Assembly (NCBI GenBank): GCA_947643665.1
Contig: CANRWW010000005.1
Coordinates: 19,878-83,877 of the forward strand
Source of the DNA: an uncultured Porphyromonadaceae bacterium
GTDB taxonomy: Bacteria; Bacteroidota; Bacteroidia; Bacteroidales; Muribaculaceae
DNA length: 64,000 nucleotides
Direction: 5' to 3'
Below are positions 48,082-57,884 of this stretch, one piece after another. The position numbers and the translations under genes were made by a program. The notes under the pieces were generated by a model that made no database searches, was not told where the DNA came from, and saw only the letters and a list, made by a program, of their open reading frames with translations. Position 1 is the stretch's first letter; every line of letters begins with the position of its first letter.

Positions 48082-49380
48082 ATGGGCATGACATACGATG
48101 AGGCAGTGGAGTTTCTTTATCTTCAGACGCCTCAGTTCCAGTCTATCGGCGCTGCTGCATACAAACCGGGATTGCAGACCGTAACTGATTTGGCTAAGGC
48201 TTTCGGTAATCCATACAAGGATTATCCGGTGGTGCATGTGGCCGGTACAAACGGGAAGGGGTCTACGTCCCATACTATAGCGGCCGTGCTGCAATCGGCA
48301 GGTTATAAGGTGGGGTTATATACATCTCCGCATCTTGTGGATTTCAGGGAGCGCATGAGGATAAATGGCGAAATGATACCTCGTGAAGAAGTCGCGCGTT
48401 TCGTTGAAGGGTATATAAACTCTGGACTGGGTAATGTGTTACGTCCATCTTTTTTTGAGTTGACCACTGTAATGGCTTTCGATTGGTTCAGCCGGTGTAA
48501 AGTGGATGTCGCTGTTATCGAAGTGGGGTTGGGCGGCCGTCTGGATTCTACAAATATTGTAGACGCGCAGTTGTCTGTGATCACAAATATTTCTTTTGAC
48601 CATATGGCGCAACTTGGAAGTACCCTAGAAGAGATTGCCCGCGAGAAGGCGGGCATAATGCGTCCTGGTATACCGGTAGTTATTGGAGAGCAGAAGGAGA
48701 ATGTAATACTGGAATTTCTTAAAGACAGCGCGTGCAGGCGCGGGGCTGTTCCGTGTGTGGTGAAGGATTTGTTTCATGATGTGGCTTTCCGCAATACTTC
48801 CAGGGGTATGCTGGAGATTTGCGGAACTGAATTCGGTGATCTGGAGTATCAGCTGACAGGAGATTGCCAGATGGAAAATTCACTTACGGTGCTTGCCGCT
48901 TTGCAGGAATTAAAGCGTCTTGGCTGGAAAATCCATGATGATTCTGTACGGTATGGGTTCAGTCATGTATGTGATTATACCGGTTTGATGGGACGCTGGA
49001 TGCGTATATCTGACGCTCCATTGACAGTGTGTGACACAGGGCACAATGAGGGGGGATGGGAATATCTGGCGCCACAGTTGGAAAGGTTGCCGCGTCCTTT
49101 GACTGTTGTGCTGGGTTTTGTGAACGATAAAGATACGTCGCATATATTCCCGTTGTTGCCTCATGATGCCTATTATATATTTACAAATGCCGATATCCCG
49201 CGTGCTCTTCCGGCAAAGGCTCTGGCAGAGGCTGCTTCCGGGGAGGGATATAAAGGTGTCGCAGTGGCTGGGGTGATGAATGCTTATGACAGGGCTTTGG
49301 GTACTTCTCCTGCTTCAATTTTCATAGGTGGGAGTACTTTTGTTGTGGCTGACCTGTTGAAAGGCCTAGCCAGCCGCTGA
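48082..49380 (+). CDS. folC: Folylpolyglutamate/dihydrofolate synthase
   Basis: HVAGTNGKGSTSHTIAAVLQSAGYKVGLYTSPHLVDFRERMRING; GLGGRLDSTNI. Confidence 0.95.
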   Translation: MGMTYDEAVEFLYLQTPQFQSIGAAAYKPGLQTVTDLAKAFGNPYKDYPVVHVAGTNGKGSTSHTIAAVLQSAGYKVGLYTSPHLVDFRERMRINGEMIPREEVARFVEGYINSGLGNVLRPSFFELTTVMAFDWFSRCKVDVAVIEVGLGGRLDSTNIVDAQLSVITNISFDHMAQLGSTLEEIAREKAGIMRPGIPVVIGEQKENVILEFLKDSACRRGAVPCVVKDLFHDVAFRNTSRGMLEICGTEFGDLEYQLTGDCQMENSLTVLAALQELKRLGWKIHDDSVRYGFSHVCDYTGLMGRWMRISDAPLTVCDTGHNEGGWEYLAPQLERLPRPLTVVLGFVNDKDTSHIFPLLPHDAYYIFTNADIPRALPAKALAEAASGEGYKGVAVAGVMNAYDRALGTSPASIFIGGSTFVVADLLKGLASR

Positions 49381-49398
49381 TATGTGGAGATATAATTG

Positions 49399-49441
49399 TC
49401 CCCTCCAGATGCGCTACAACATATGCGCGATCTGGAGGGGA
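49399..49441. terminator. Hairpin between convergent folC and alpha-galactosidase genes
   Basis: TCCCCTCCAGAT(49399-49410)/ATCTGGAGGGGA(49430-49441) plus inner GCGC/GCGC. Confidence 0.75.
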
Positions 49442-49480
49442 TGATTATTTGTGGAGATTCCTTTTTAACGGTCAATGGTT

Positions 49481-51706
49481 TTATTCAGTGATTTTGATGT
49501 ATCTTACTCCGTGTGGCGCTATGAGGTAGCCGGTGTCGGTGGTTGACAGGTCTTTCTGGCGCCATAGGTCGCGTATTTTGCTGATATTTCCGATGCCAAG
49601 TGCTTTTTTGTATTTATTGAAGTCAACTTTCTGCTCTTTTGTGCCGACATTGAAGATGCCTATGGCACGGCTTCCGTCGCTCAGTGGCCTGCTCCATATC
49701 TGTATGTCACCGTCAATTACATCGCGTTTGGCTTGTTTGCCTAGTATGTCTTGATTTACGGCGTTCACCTCGTTGTTGCATAGCAGATTGATAGTGAAAT
49801 CGTCAAGTTGCGCGAGGTCACATCCTATAAGCATGTTTGCGGCAAGGAGTGTCCATAGGGTTATGTGTGTGTATTGCTCGTCGGGTGTAAGACGTGAGTC
49901 GCGCAGGTTGTCGCTCCATCCGACTTTCCCCACAATAAGCATGTCAGGATCATTCCATGCTCCAGGATGTGAGTATGGATAAAGATCTGCTTGCTGGACG
50001 AAACCTATGTCGTAAAGTGATTCCCATGTGTCTGTTATGTCGCCTGTCGTGCGCCATGAATTGGCATCAACGCAATCTCCCCATTTCCATACATCCTGCA
50101 TGCCATATTGGCAAAGGCTGTAGAAAATGTCTCGTGGTTGTTCCCGCAGGTATCCTTCCATAAGAAGATACGGGCGTATGTAGGATGCGAGTGTTTCTTT
50201 ATCGGCTTCTTGTGCATGTTTGCGCCAATATCCGCACCAGTCGTATTTTAGATAGTCTATGCCCCATGAATTATATGTTTCGGCATCCTGTTTTTCGTGG
50301 TCAAGTGAACCGAGATAGTTTCCACATGTGAGATCTCCTGGTGAGGAGTAGATGCCGAATTTAAGTCCTTCTCCATGTAGCCAGTCACCCAGACCCTTCA
50401 TGTCGGGGAATTTTTCATTGACAGCGATTGTGCCGTCGGGATTGCGTCCTGGTGCCTCCCATGCGTCATCTATATTTATATATGCATATCCGTAATCGGC
50501 CAATCCTTTTTCAAGTAGCGCTTTGGCACTTGAAACGACTTTGTCCTGTGATACGCTAAGTCCCCAGCAGTTCCAACTGTTCCATCCCATAGGAGGGGTA
50601 AGTGCAATGCGGCTTCCGACTTTTATCGTAAATTCTTGACTGGCTTCACCCTTGCTGTTCTTGGCTGTGACGGTAAAAGTATAGTCACCGGCTTTGGGGA
50701 GTTTTCCGCTGAGGGCACCGTTTTCGGGGTTTATGCTAAGGCCAGCCGGAAGGTCATGTGAGGTTATGGTCATAGGTCGTTCGCCGGATACTCCAAACCG
50801 GAAATGTATAGGTGAGCCGGGGCGTACTCCATAGACAGGTGCGGTGTTGAACCTTGGAGTGTCGGGAGCGGGGGGTGTGAGTATGTATTTGGGTGTGTAC
50901 GATGCTGTGATCTGTTTGCCGCTTTTTTTATCAGTGAATGTAGCTTTCACTCTTAAACAGTCATGTTTGTCGTAGGGGAGTGTCACTTTGGCAGGTTTGT
51001 TTTTTGTGGCAGTCACTTTTTTTGTAATGTTGTCCACAGGTTTCCCGGTTTCCATGTCGGTTACTTCTATGGACAGTGTACCTGACAACGCTGTCTTGTA
51101 ACTGTCGTTTAATGTGACTGTATATGTTGGAATATTGTCGAAGTTATCCTGGCTGAAGCTGATTGATCCTCCGTCTATTCTGTCGGGAATACTCACACTG
51201 ACATGTCCGCCGAACATCCCTCCGGGAGCGTTGCCACTATAACATCGTATTGCCAATACGTTGTCCTGGTCCCATTTGATATTTTTGTCGTTTGTTTTCA
51301 CAATGTACTTACGTGGAACATTGAACAGGGCAGTGTATTCTCCATTATCCCCTGGCATGTATCCTGTTTTCCCGATCAGTATGCCATTGAGATACGCCTC
51401 GTCGACATCGTCAATGGTGCCAAGATCAAACTCCATAAATTCTTTGAGGTCGGAATTGGCAAGCATGGCTTTGGTCGGACGTATGTGGAACCTATACCAT
51501 CCGAAGTGTGTATCTGAAGGAATTCCCTGGCTGTCCCATGTGCGACTGATGTCTATTGTTTGCCACGAAGTGTCATCGTAATCGTTGCTTTTCCATTCAT
51601 TGGAGTCGCCGGCTTTGAATTTCGCCGTAGGGAATGTAAGTGTCTGGGCACTCATTCCTGTGCAAATTGCTGCGGCAAGGAGAAAAATTGAAAATTTTTG
51701 TACCAT
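49481..51706 (-). CDS. GH27 alpha-galactosidase with N-terminal galactose-binding-like and putative Ig-like domains
   Basis: LTPPMGWNSWNCWG, YAYINIDDAWE, DYLKYDWCGYW, WNDPDMLIVG; ATG 51706 preferred over TTG 51727. Confidence 0.92.
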   Translation of the reverse strand: MVQKFSIFLLAAAICTGMSAQTLTFPTAKFKAGDSNEWKSNDYDDTSWQTIDISRTWDSQGIPSDTHFGWYRFHIRPTKAMLANSDLKEFMEFDLGTIDDVDEAYLNGILIGKTGYMPGDNGEYTALFNVPRKYIVKTNDKNIKWDQDNVLAIRCYSGNAPGGMFGGHVSVSIPDRIDGGSISFSQDNFDNIPTYTVTLNDSYKTALSGTLSIEVTDMETGKPVDNITKKVTATKNKPAKVTLPYDKHDCLRVKATFTDKKSGKQITASYTPKYILTPPAPDTPRFNTAPVYGVRPGSPIHFRFGVSGERPMTITSHDLPAGLSINPENGALSGKLPKAGDYTFTVTAKNSKGEASQEFTIKVGSRIALTPPMGWNSWNCWGLSVSQDKVVSSAKALLEKGLADYGYAYINIDDAWEAPGRNPDGTIAVNEKFPDMKGLGDWLHGEGLKFGIYSSPGDLTCGNYLGSLDHEKQDAETYNSWGIDYLKYDWCGYWRKHAQEADKETLASYIRPYLLMEGYLREQPRDIFYSLCQYGMQDVWKWGDCVDANSWRTTGDITDTWESLYDIGFVQQADLYPYSHPGAWNDPDMLIVGKVGWSDNLRDSRLTPDEQYTHITLWTLLAANMLIGCDLAQLDDFTINLLCNNEVNAVNQDILGKQAKRDVIDGDIQIWSRPLSDGSRAIGIFNVGTKEQKVDFNKYKKALGIGNISKIRDLWRQKDLSTTDTGYLIAPHGVRYIKITE

Positions 51707-52091
51707 CTGTGAAATAATATATGCCAAAATGGGTAGTTTGGCAATGTTAGAATTTAAGGTGTGTCAAAGTTACGAAAACTTTATGTGAAGTGTGAAATAA
51801 CCGTGTTGTTATTTAAGTCCTTCATAAATTTTTGAATTGTCACCCATATATAAGTTTTTTCATATGTGGGTGACGTGCATGTGTTACGGTGTTGGTATGT
51901 AAATGTAACATTGTGATGCGGTGCTGGGAATAGCGGCATCAGAATGGGATTTTTTATACGGGGATATTTTACAGCGGAGTGTGTGACAATAAAAGGAAGT
52001 TTGTAATAATTATAAACCGCTGAAAACCATTGATTTGGGAAGAATGAATGAAAAATATTTACAAAAATGTTACAAAAAAGTGACGAAAAAT

Positions 52092-52122
52092 TTTGTCAAT
52101 TCAAAAATAGTACATACATTTG
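52092..52122 (+). promoter_or_regulatory. Consensus Bacteroidetes promoter TTTG-N19-TAnnTTTG for the ECF sigma gene
   Basis: TTTG 52092-52095, 19-nt spacer, TACATTTG 52115-52122. Confidence 0.7.
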
Positions 52123-52227
52123 CAGTGTGGTTACAAAATGGTTACGCGTTTTGGCCGCAAGAGATTATAGGCTACCCATCCGGAAAGCCTGACAACAAAA
52201 ATATCTGATCACCTAAAACTATCTATT

Positions 52228-52731
52228 ATGAGTTCGCAAAATTTCCAATCAAAACTTTTAAGTCTACAGAGTAACCTTCTGAACTTTGCTTACATGCTTA
52301 CATCCAATCGAGATGATGCCTATGATTTGCTTCAGGATACAACCCTTAAGGCTCTCGATAACGAGGATAAGTATGTGGACAATGTGAACTTCAAAGGTTG
52401 GGTATTTACCATCATGCGTAATATATTCATTAATAATTACCGTAAGGTGGTACGCTCTGCTACAGTTATTGATCAAACTGAGGACTTGTATCATTTGAAC
52501 CTGCCACAAGAGTCTGGACTGGACACTCCAGAGGGATCTGTTGCTGCCAATGAAATAACGGCTGCTATAAACTCCTTCAGTGATGAATACCGTATTCCTT
52601 TTTCTATGCATGTTGCAGGGTATAAATACAATGAGATTGCCGAAAAAATGGATCTTCCTCTTGGTACAGTAAAAAGCCGCATCTTCTTTGCACGCCAGAG
52701 GCTGCAAAAGATGCTCAAAGATTATCGCTGA
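52228..52731 (+). CDS. ECF-type RNA polymerase sigma factor
   Basis: AYDLLQDTTLKAL (region 2), GWVFTIMRNIFINNYRK, YNEIAEKMDLPLGTVKSRIFFARQRLQKML (region 4). Confidence 0.93.
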   Translation: MSSQNFQSKLLSLQSNLLNFAYMLTSNRDDAYDLLQDTTLKALDNEDKYVDNVNFKGWVFTIMRNIFINNYRKVVRSATVIDQTEDLYHLNLPQESGLDTPEGSVAANEITAAINSFSDEYRIPFSMHVAGYKYNEIAEKMDLPLGTVKSRIFFARQRLQKMLKDYR

Positions 52732-52905
52732 TAATGATATATGAATAAAACCTGGTATTTCCGTCTTCAAGGGATATGATAATGTGTTTTTAACGAGTAT
52801 ATTCAGGTTTTAAGTACGATTTCTTAGGATTGTTTTAATGTACTATAATCTGGCAGATATTGTCGGATAGAAAATACTAACTGCAAATTTTTCTTTTGGA
52901 TCGTG

Positions 52906-52943
52906 ACGCTGTGCCAGATTGAGTCTGTATTCTGGCACAGCGT
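52906..52943. terminator. Long hairpin downstream of the ECF sigma gene
   Basis: ACGCTGTGCCAGA/TCTGGCACAGCGT, 13-bp perfect arms. Confidence 0.6.
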
Positions 52944-53252
52944 TATCACATTATGGATAGGTCTGGTTTGCTTGTATGCAATATATGGTTATGCATTTTT
53001 GTCACGCATAAGCTATGGTATATGACAGTTTTGTCAGTATGTTTTTTGAAATGGCTTCTTTGAATAAAAAAATTAGGTGGCATAAATCAATTTCAACTTT
53101 TTTGGCATAACATTTGTTTTCTAATTGAGAGTGACATCATAGGCAAGTCGTATAAGCCTGTGTCTGGAATGAAACTAATTCAAAAAAGGTTTGTGATTAC
53201 ACGGGCCTGTAAACATAATAAAAAAGGAAACTAATATAAAAACTATAAAATT

Positions 53253-55178
53253 ATGGGAAAAATAATCGGTATCGATTTGGGAACGACCAATTCTTGTGTC
53301 GCTGTCCTTGAAGGTAAAGACCCTGTTGTAATTCCTAACAGTGAGGGGCGTAATACGACTCCTTCTGTTGTGGCGTTTGTGGACGGGGGTGAACGCAAGG
53401 TCGGTGATCCGGCTAAACGTCAGGCCATCACGAATCCCGCGCGTACCATATATTCAATAAAACGCTTCATGGGTGAGACCTATGACCAGATTGCCAAGGA
53501 AGTAGAGCGTGTGCCATATAAGGTGGTGCGTGCCGACAATAATACTCCGCGTGTGGATATTGACGGCCGTCTGTATACCCCTCAGGAAATTTCTGCAATG
53601 ATTCTCCAGAAAATGAAGAAAACAGCGGAAGACTATCTTGGCCAGGAGGTAAAAGAAGCGGTAATTACCGTTCCTGCGTATTTTAATGATTCACAGCGTC
53701 AGGCAACTAAAGAGGCTGGAGAAATTGCCGGCCTTAATGTGCGCCGTATTGTGAATGAACCTACTGCAGCCGCGCTGGCATATGGGCTTGATAAAAGCAA
53801 TAAAGATCAGAAAATAGCAGTTTTCGACCTCGGTGGAGGAACGTTTGATATATCAATCCTCGAACTTGGCGACGGCGTATTTGAGGTTAAGTCAACAAAC
53901 GGAGATACCCACCTCGGTGGCGATGACTTCGACCATGTGATCATAGACTGGCTGGCTGATGAGTTCCTGAAAGATGAAGGTGTAGACTTGCGTCAGGATC
54001 CGATGGCTCTCCAGCGTCTTAAGGAGGCTGCCGAGAAAGCTAAGATTGAGTTGTCTTCCACTACTTCAACTGAAATCAATCTGCCTTATATAATGCCTGT
54101 AAACGGTATTCCCAAGCACCTTGTTAAGACCTTGACACGTGCTAAATTCGAGCAGCTTGCCGACAGATTGATCAATGCTACTATAGCTCCGTGTGAGCAG
54201 GCTCTTAAAGATGCCGGGCTGAGAGCTTCGGATATTGACGAAGTGATTCTTGTGGGTGGTTCCACACGTATTCCTGCGATTCAGGCGATAGTTGAAAAAA
54301 TCTTCGGGAAAGCACCTTCCAAGGGAGTTAATCCTGATGAGGTCGTGGCTGTAGGTGCTGCTATCCAGGGTGGTGTGCTTTCAGGCGATGTGAAAGATGT
54401 GCTTCTTCTTGATGTTGTACCTCTTTCGGTGGGTATTGAGACACTAGGTGGAGTCATGACAAAACTGATTGAAGCCAATACAACCATCCCTACCCGTAAG
54501 AGCGAGACTTTCTCAACTGCTGCCGACAATCAGCCCTCAGTAGAAATACATGTGCTTCAGGGTGAACGTCCGATGGCAAAGGATGACAAAACGCTCGGCA
54601 AATTCCATCTTGACGGTATAGCTCCTGCACCCCGTGGTATTCCTCAGATTGAAGTTACGTTTGAGATTGATGCTAACGGTATCCTTAATGTCTCTGCAAA
54701 GGACAAGGCTACAGGCAAGGAACAGAGCATCCGTATTGAAGCCTCATCCGGTCTTACAGATCAGGAAATAAAGCGAATGAAAGATGAGGCAGCTGCCAAT
54801 GCCGCAGCTGACGCGCAGGAGAAAGAACGCATTGACAAACTGAATCACGCAGATGCTATTATCTTCCAGACCGAGAAGCAGTTGAGCGAGTTGGGAGATA
54901 AGATCCCTGCCGATAAGAAATCTGCAATTGAGGCGGCTGTTACAAAACTGAAAGACGCTCATAAATCTCAGGATATAGCGGCTATTGATGCAGCTATCAA
55001 AGATATAGAGACAACTTTCGGTGCTGCTCAGCAGGATATTCTCAATGCTCAGGCACAGGCTCAGGGTGGTGCAGGACAACCTGGCGCAAATCCCTTCCAG
55101 GGTGGCGCATCAGGTAACGCTTCCAATCCCGGCGGCGACGATCATGTAACGGATGTTGACTTCGAGGAAGTCAAATGA
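53253..55178 (+). CDS. dnaK: Molecular chaperone DnaK (Hsp70)
   Basis: [59 protein letters not shown]. Confidence 0.98.
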   Translation: MGKIIGIDLGTTNSCVAVLEGKDPVVIPNSEGRNTTPSVVAFVDGGERKVGDPAKRQAITNPARTIYSIKRFMGETYDQIAKEVERVPYKVVRADNNTPRVDIDGRLYTPQEISAMILQKMKKTAEDYLGQEVKEAVITVPAYFNDSQRQATKEAGEIAGLNVRRIVNEPTAAALAYGLDKSNKDQKIAVFDLGGGTFDISILELGDGVFEVKSTNGDTHLGGDDFDHVIIDWLADEFLKDEGVDLRQDPMALQRLKEAAEKAKIELSSTTSTEINLPYIMPVNGIPKHLVKTLTRAKFEQLADRLINATIAPCEQALKDAGLRASDIDEVILVGGSTRIPAIQAIVEKIFGKAPSKGVNPDEVVAVGAAIQGGVLSGDVKDVLLLDVVPLSVGIETLGGVMTKLIEANTTIPTRKSETFSTAADNQPSVEIHVLQGERPMAKDDKTLGKFHLDGIAPAPRGIPQIEVTFEIDANGILNVSAKDKATGKEQSIRIEASSGLTDQEIKRMKDEAAANAAADAQEKERIDKLNHADAIIFQTEKQLSELGDKIPADKKSAIEAAVTKLKDAHKSQDIAAIDAAIKDIETTFGAAQQDILNAQAQAQGGAGQPGANPFQGGASGNASNPGGDDHVTDVDFEEVK

Positions 55179-55211
55179 TTCCGATAAGTAAATACATACT
55201 AAATCGCAAGC

Positions 55212-55245
55212 AAAAGCGTGCAGCTCAATGAGTTGCACGCTTTTT
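55212..55245 (+). terminator. Rho-independent terminator of dnaK
   Basis: AAAAGCGTGCAGCTC-AAT-GAGTTGCACGCTTTT(T), 15-bp stem with one G-U, T5. Confidence 0.85.
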
Positions 55246-55300
55246 GCGTTTATGGGGTTCTTGGTTTCTATGCCTTTTTTACGCCCTTTTTTATCTCTTA

Positions 55301-55320
55301 TTTGCGACATGTTTGCGACA
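55301..55320. repeat. Direct repeat TTTGCGACA x2
   Basis: TTTGCGACA at 55301-55309 and 55312-55320 (11-nt period) just upstream of the Xis/integrase genes. Confidence 0.7.
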
Positions 55321-55391
55321 AGACAAAAAAGTAGATAATGTGGGACAAAATCCTACTAATCTCAACTAATACATACTTAAAAGTAGAAAAT

Positions 55392-55955
55392 ATGCCAACA
55401 ATCGGATTTGAAATCAAACGGAAGTGTAAGGTCTGCGGCAAGGTCTTTGTCGCAAAGACACTTGACAGCCATTATTGTTCGCCTAAATGCGGCAAAGTGG
55501 CATGGAAGCGCAAAAAGGATGCAAAGGATAAAAGCGCTCGATTAGAAGCCATCGCCCGGCAAATCCCCGACATCAGAGAGTATATTTCCGTAAAGGAAGC
55601 TGTGGCTATGTTCGGTGTGGAACGTAACACCTTGTACAGACTGATAAAATCAGGGCGTATTCCTGCCGTTAATATCGGCACCCGTCTTATACGCATTAAG
55701 CGTTCTGACATGGAGAATCTTTTCCTTACCCGTCCGGAGAGCATTGCTGAAAAAGAGAGACCTATTCCCAAACTTTACAGTATGGAGCCGGAGGACTGTT
55801 ATACCATTACTCAGGTTTGTGAGAAATATCATATCAATGACAGTTCCGTATGGGCGCACGTCAGAAAATACTCCATTCCATCCCGACAAATCGGGAACTA
55901 TGTATATGTACCCAAACAAGAAATAGATAACCTTTATAAATCAGAGATAGAATGA
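55392..55955 (+). CDS. Zinc-ribbon plus two excisionase-type HTH domains (regulator/excisionase)
   Basis: CKVCGKVFVAKTLDSHYCSPKCGK; YISVKEAVAMFGVERNTLYRLIKSGRIPAVNIG; YTITQVCEKYHINDSSVWAHVRKYSIPSRQIGNYVYVPKQEID; 4-nt overlap with integrase. Confidence 0.75.
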   Translation: MPTIGFEIKRKCKVCGKVFVAKTLDSHYCSPKCGKVAWKRKKDAKDKSARLEAIARQIPDIREYISVKEAVAMFGVERNTLYRLIKSGRIPAVNIGTRLIRIKRSDMENLFLTRPESIAEKERPIPKLYSMEPEDCYTITQVCEKYHINDSSVWAHVRKYSIPSRQIGNYVYVPKQEIDNLYKSEIE

Positions 55956-57214
55956 AGAAAGCATTACTCAACACCAAAGTGACCGTCAAGCTCAGAAGGT
56001 CGAGATACAAGGAAGAGTGGTATTTGATTATCGAATCATATCCAGTGTACAAACGTGGCTCAAACAGAGCAAGCCGAGTGGTAGAGTCAATCAACCGGAC
56101 TATATCCACACCCATTTGGGACAAGTCATCTATTGCACGCATCTTGCCGGATGGTAGCTTCAACTACAAGCCGAAGAGGGATTTGAACGGAATTATTCAA
56201 TGCCGTTCAACAATCGACCAGGAAGCTTGTATCTATGCCGATAATGTCCGGAAGTTGCGTCAGCATGAGTATGATAGTGCCATTCTCTATACAGATAAGG
56301 AGAATGAACTTGCAGCGCAGAATGAACGTAGTGAACAGGACTTCATCAAATACTTCAACGGCATCATCAGCAAACGCCATCCCAACAGTTCAAATTCGAT
56401 TATCGTCAATTGGATGCGTGTGGGCGAGTTGCTGAAAATCTATTCGCAAGGGAATCCCATTCCGTTCAAATCCATCTCCGTAAAATTGCTTGAGGACATC
56501 AAGATGTTCCTGCTCCGTGCCCCAATGGGAGGTAACAAGAAAGGCACAATCTCACAGAATACGGCATCCACTTATTTCTCTATCGTCAAGGCCGGACTGA
56601 AACAAGCATTCATTGATGAATACCTAACCGTTGACATCAGTGCAAAGGTGAAAGGTATCAGTTCGATTGAAAAGCCTCGTGTTGCTCTTACTATGAATGA
56701 GGTACAGATGTTGGTTGACACGCCTTGTAAAGATGATGTTCTGAAACGCGCGTTCCTGTTCTCAATCCTGACCGGCTTACGCCACAGTGACATAAAGCCG
56801 TTGAAGTGGAAACAGATTCAGCAGACAAGCAAAGGAACGTGGCAGGCCGTGGTTGTACAGCAAAAGACAAAGAAGCTCGATTGTAAGCCCGTTACTGCAC
56901 AGGCGTTGCAACTGTGTGGTGAACGCCCGGATGACGATGAGCGTCTGGTATTCGAGGGCCTGACGGATATATCCTGGATCTCCCATCCGCTGAAAGAATG
57001 GATAGAGGCATCAGGCATAAAGAAGCACGTAACTTTTCATTGCGGACGTCATAGTTTCGCCTCGTTGCTCCTTGAAAACGGCGTAGATATTTATACGATA
57101 AAGTCTTTAATGGGACATACCAATGTCAAAACAACTCAAATTTATACTCATATTGTGGATGCGGCAAAGGAGAAAGCAGCCAATACATTACATATAGATA
57201 ACCTGCCCGTATAA
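55952..57214 (+). CDS. Tyrosine-type site-specific integrase
   Basis: SILTGLRHSDIKPLKW (Arg I), HCGRHSFASLLLENGVDIYTIKSLMGHTNVKTTQIYTHI. Confidence 0.95.
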   Translation: MKKALLNTKVTVKLRRSRYKEEWYLIIESYPVYKRGSNRASRVVESINRTISTPIWDKSSIARILPDGSFNYKPKRDLNGIIQCRSTIDQEACIYADNVRKLRQHEYDSAILYTDKENELAAQNERSEQDFIKYFNGIISKRHPNSSNSIIVNWMRVGELLKIYSQGNPIPFKSISVKLLEDIKMFLLRAPMGGNKKGTISQNTASTYFSIVKAGLKQAFIDEYLTVDISAKVKGISSIEKPRVALTMNEVQMLVDTPCKDDVLKRAFLFSILTGLRHSDIKPLKWKQIQQTSKGTWQAVVVQQKTKKLDCKPVTAQALQLCGERPDDDERLVFEGLTDISWISHPLKEWIEASGIKKHVTFHCGRHSFASLLLENGVDIYTIKSLMGHTNVKTTQIYTHIVDAAKEKAANTLHIDNLPV

Positions 57215-57288
57215 AGGTCGCGGTGCTAATTTCCACCGTTGAGCATCAGTTACTTATGTAAAGGAATTCTCTATTTACCACCCATTTG

Positions 57289-57329
57289 CCCCTCGTGAAG
57301 CACCCTGCTTTTTGAGGGGTTTTCTTTTC
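57289..57329 (+). terminator. Terminator after integrase
   Basis: CCCCTC..AAGCA/TGCTT..GAGGGG then TTTTCTTTT. Confidence 0.65.
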
Positions 57330-57494
57330 CATTCCAGCATCATTGCATGGTTTTCTATCCACACATCCGTTTTTTACTCCCTTTGTTGCCTAATCTGATA
57401 ATCCTCGTCTTAATGAAAATTAAAACTGACGGTGGCAAATGAGGGGTTGATTGGTGGCAATCAAGCACCTATTTAGCCCCCGTAAGTATCCATA

Positions 57495-57502
57495 TAGTTT
57501 TG
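57495..57502 (+). promoter_or_regulatory. TAnnTTTG -7 box for the element replication/mobilization genes
   Basis: TAGTTTTG 28 nt upstream of ATG 57530. Confidence 0.5.
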
Positions 57503-57529
57503 CGGCATCAAACTTAAAAACGCGAGAAT

Positions 57530-57883
57530 ATGAGTTATACCGTAAATTCGTTAGAGGAAATGCCAAATGCATTGTCCTACCTGATTAAGACTGTTGAAGA
57601 ATTACAGTCCACCGTAAAAGCCTTGCAGCATAAGCAGGCAAGTGATTCACCTAAATGGATGGATATAGATGAGCTTTGTGCTTATCTGCCATCACATCCG
57701 GCTAAGCAAACGGTTTATGGATGGGTGTCAGCCAAACAGATACCCGTACATAAGATAAATAAGGCATTGGCTTTTTTACAATCGGAAATAGATGATTGGT
57801 TGAAGAGCAAAGTCCACAAGACACAGGACGACCTTATGTTGGAAGCCGAACAATTTGTCAAATCCAAAAAGATTATCAGATAA
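57530..57883 (+). CDS. HTH (excisionase-type) DNA-binding protein
   Basis: WMDIDELCAYLPSHPAKQTVYGWVSAKQIPVHKINKALAFLQSEIDDWL. Confidence 0.75.
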   Translation: MSYTVNSLEEMPNALSYLIKTVEELQSTVKALQHKQASDSPKWMDIDELCAYLPSHPAKQTVYGWVSAKQIPVHKINKALAFLQSEIDDWLKSKVHKTQDDLMLEAEQFVKSKKIIR

Positions 57884-57884
57884 T

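Noticed and set aside
55246-55391. Insertion sequence at the element's left boundary
   Set aside because: No transposase gene or terminal inverted repeats seen; integrase-type element fits better.
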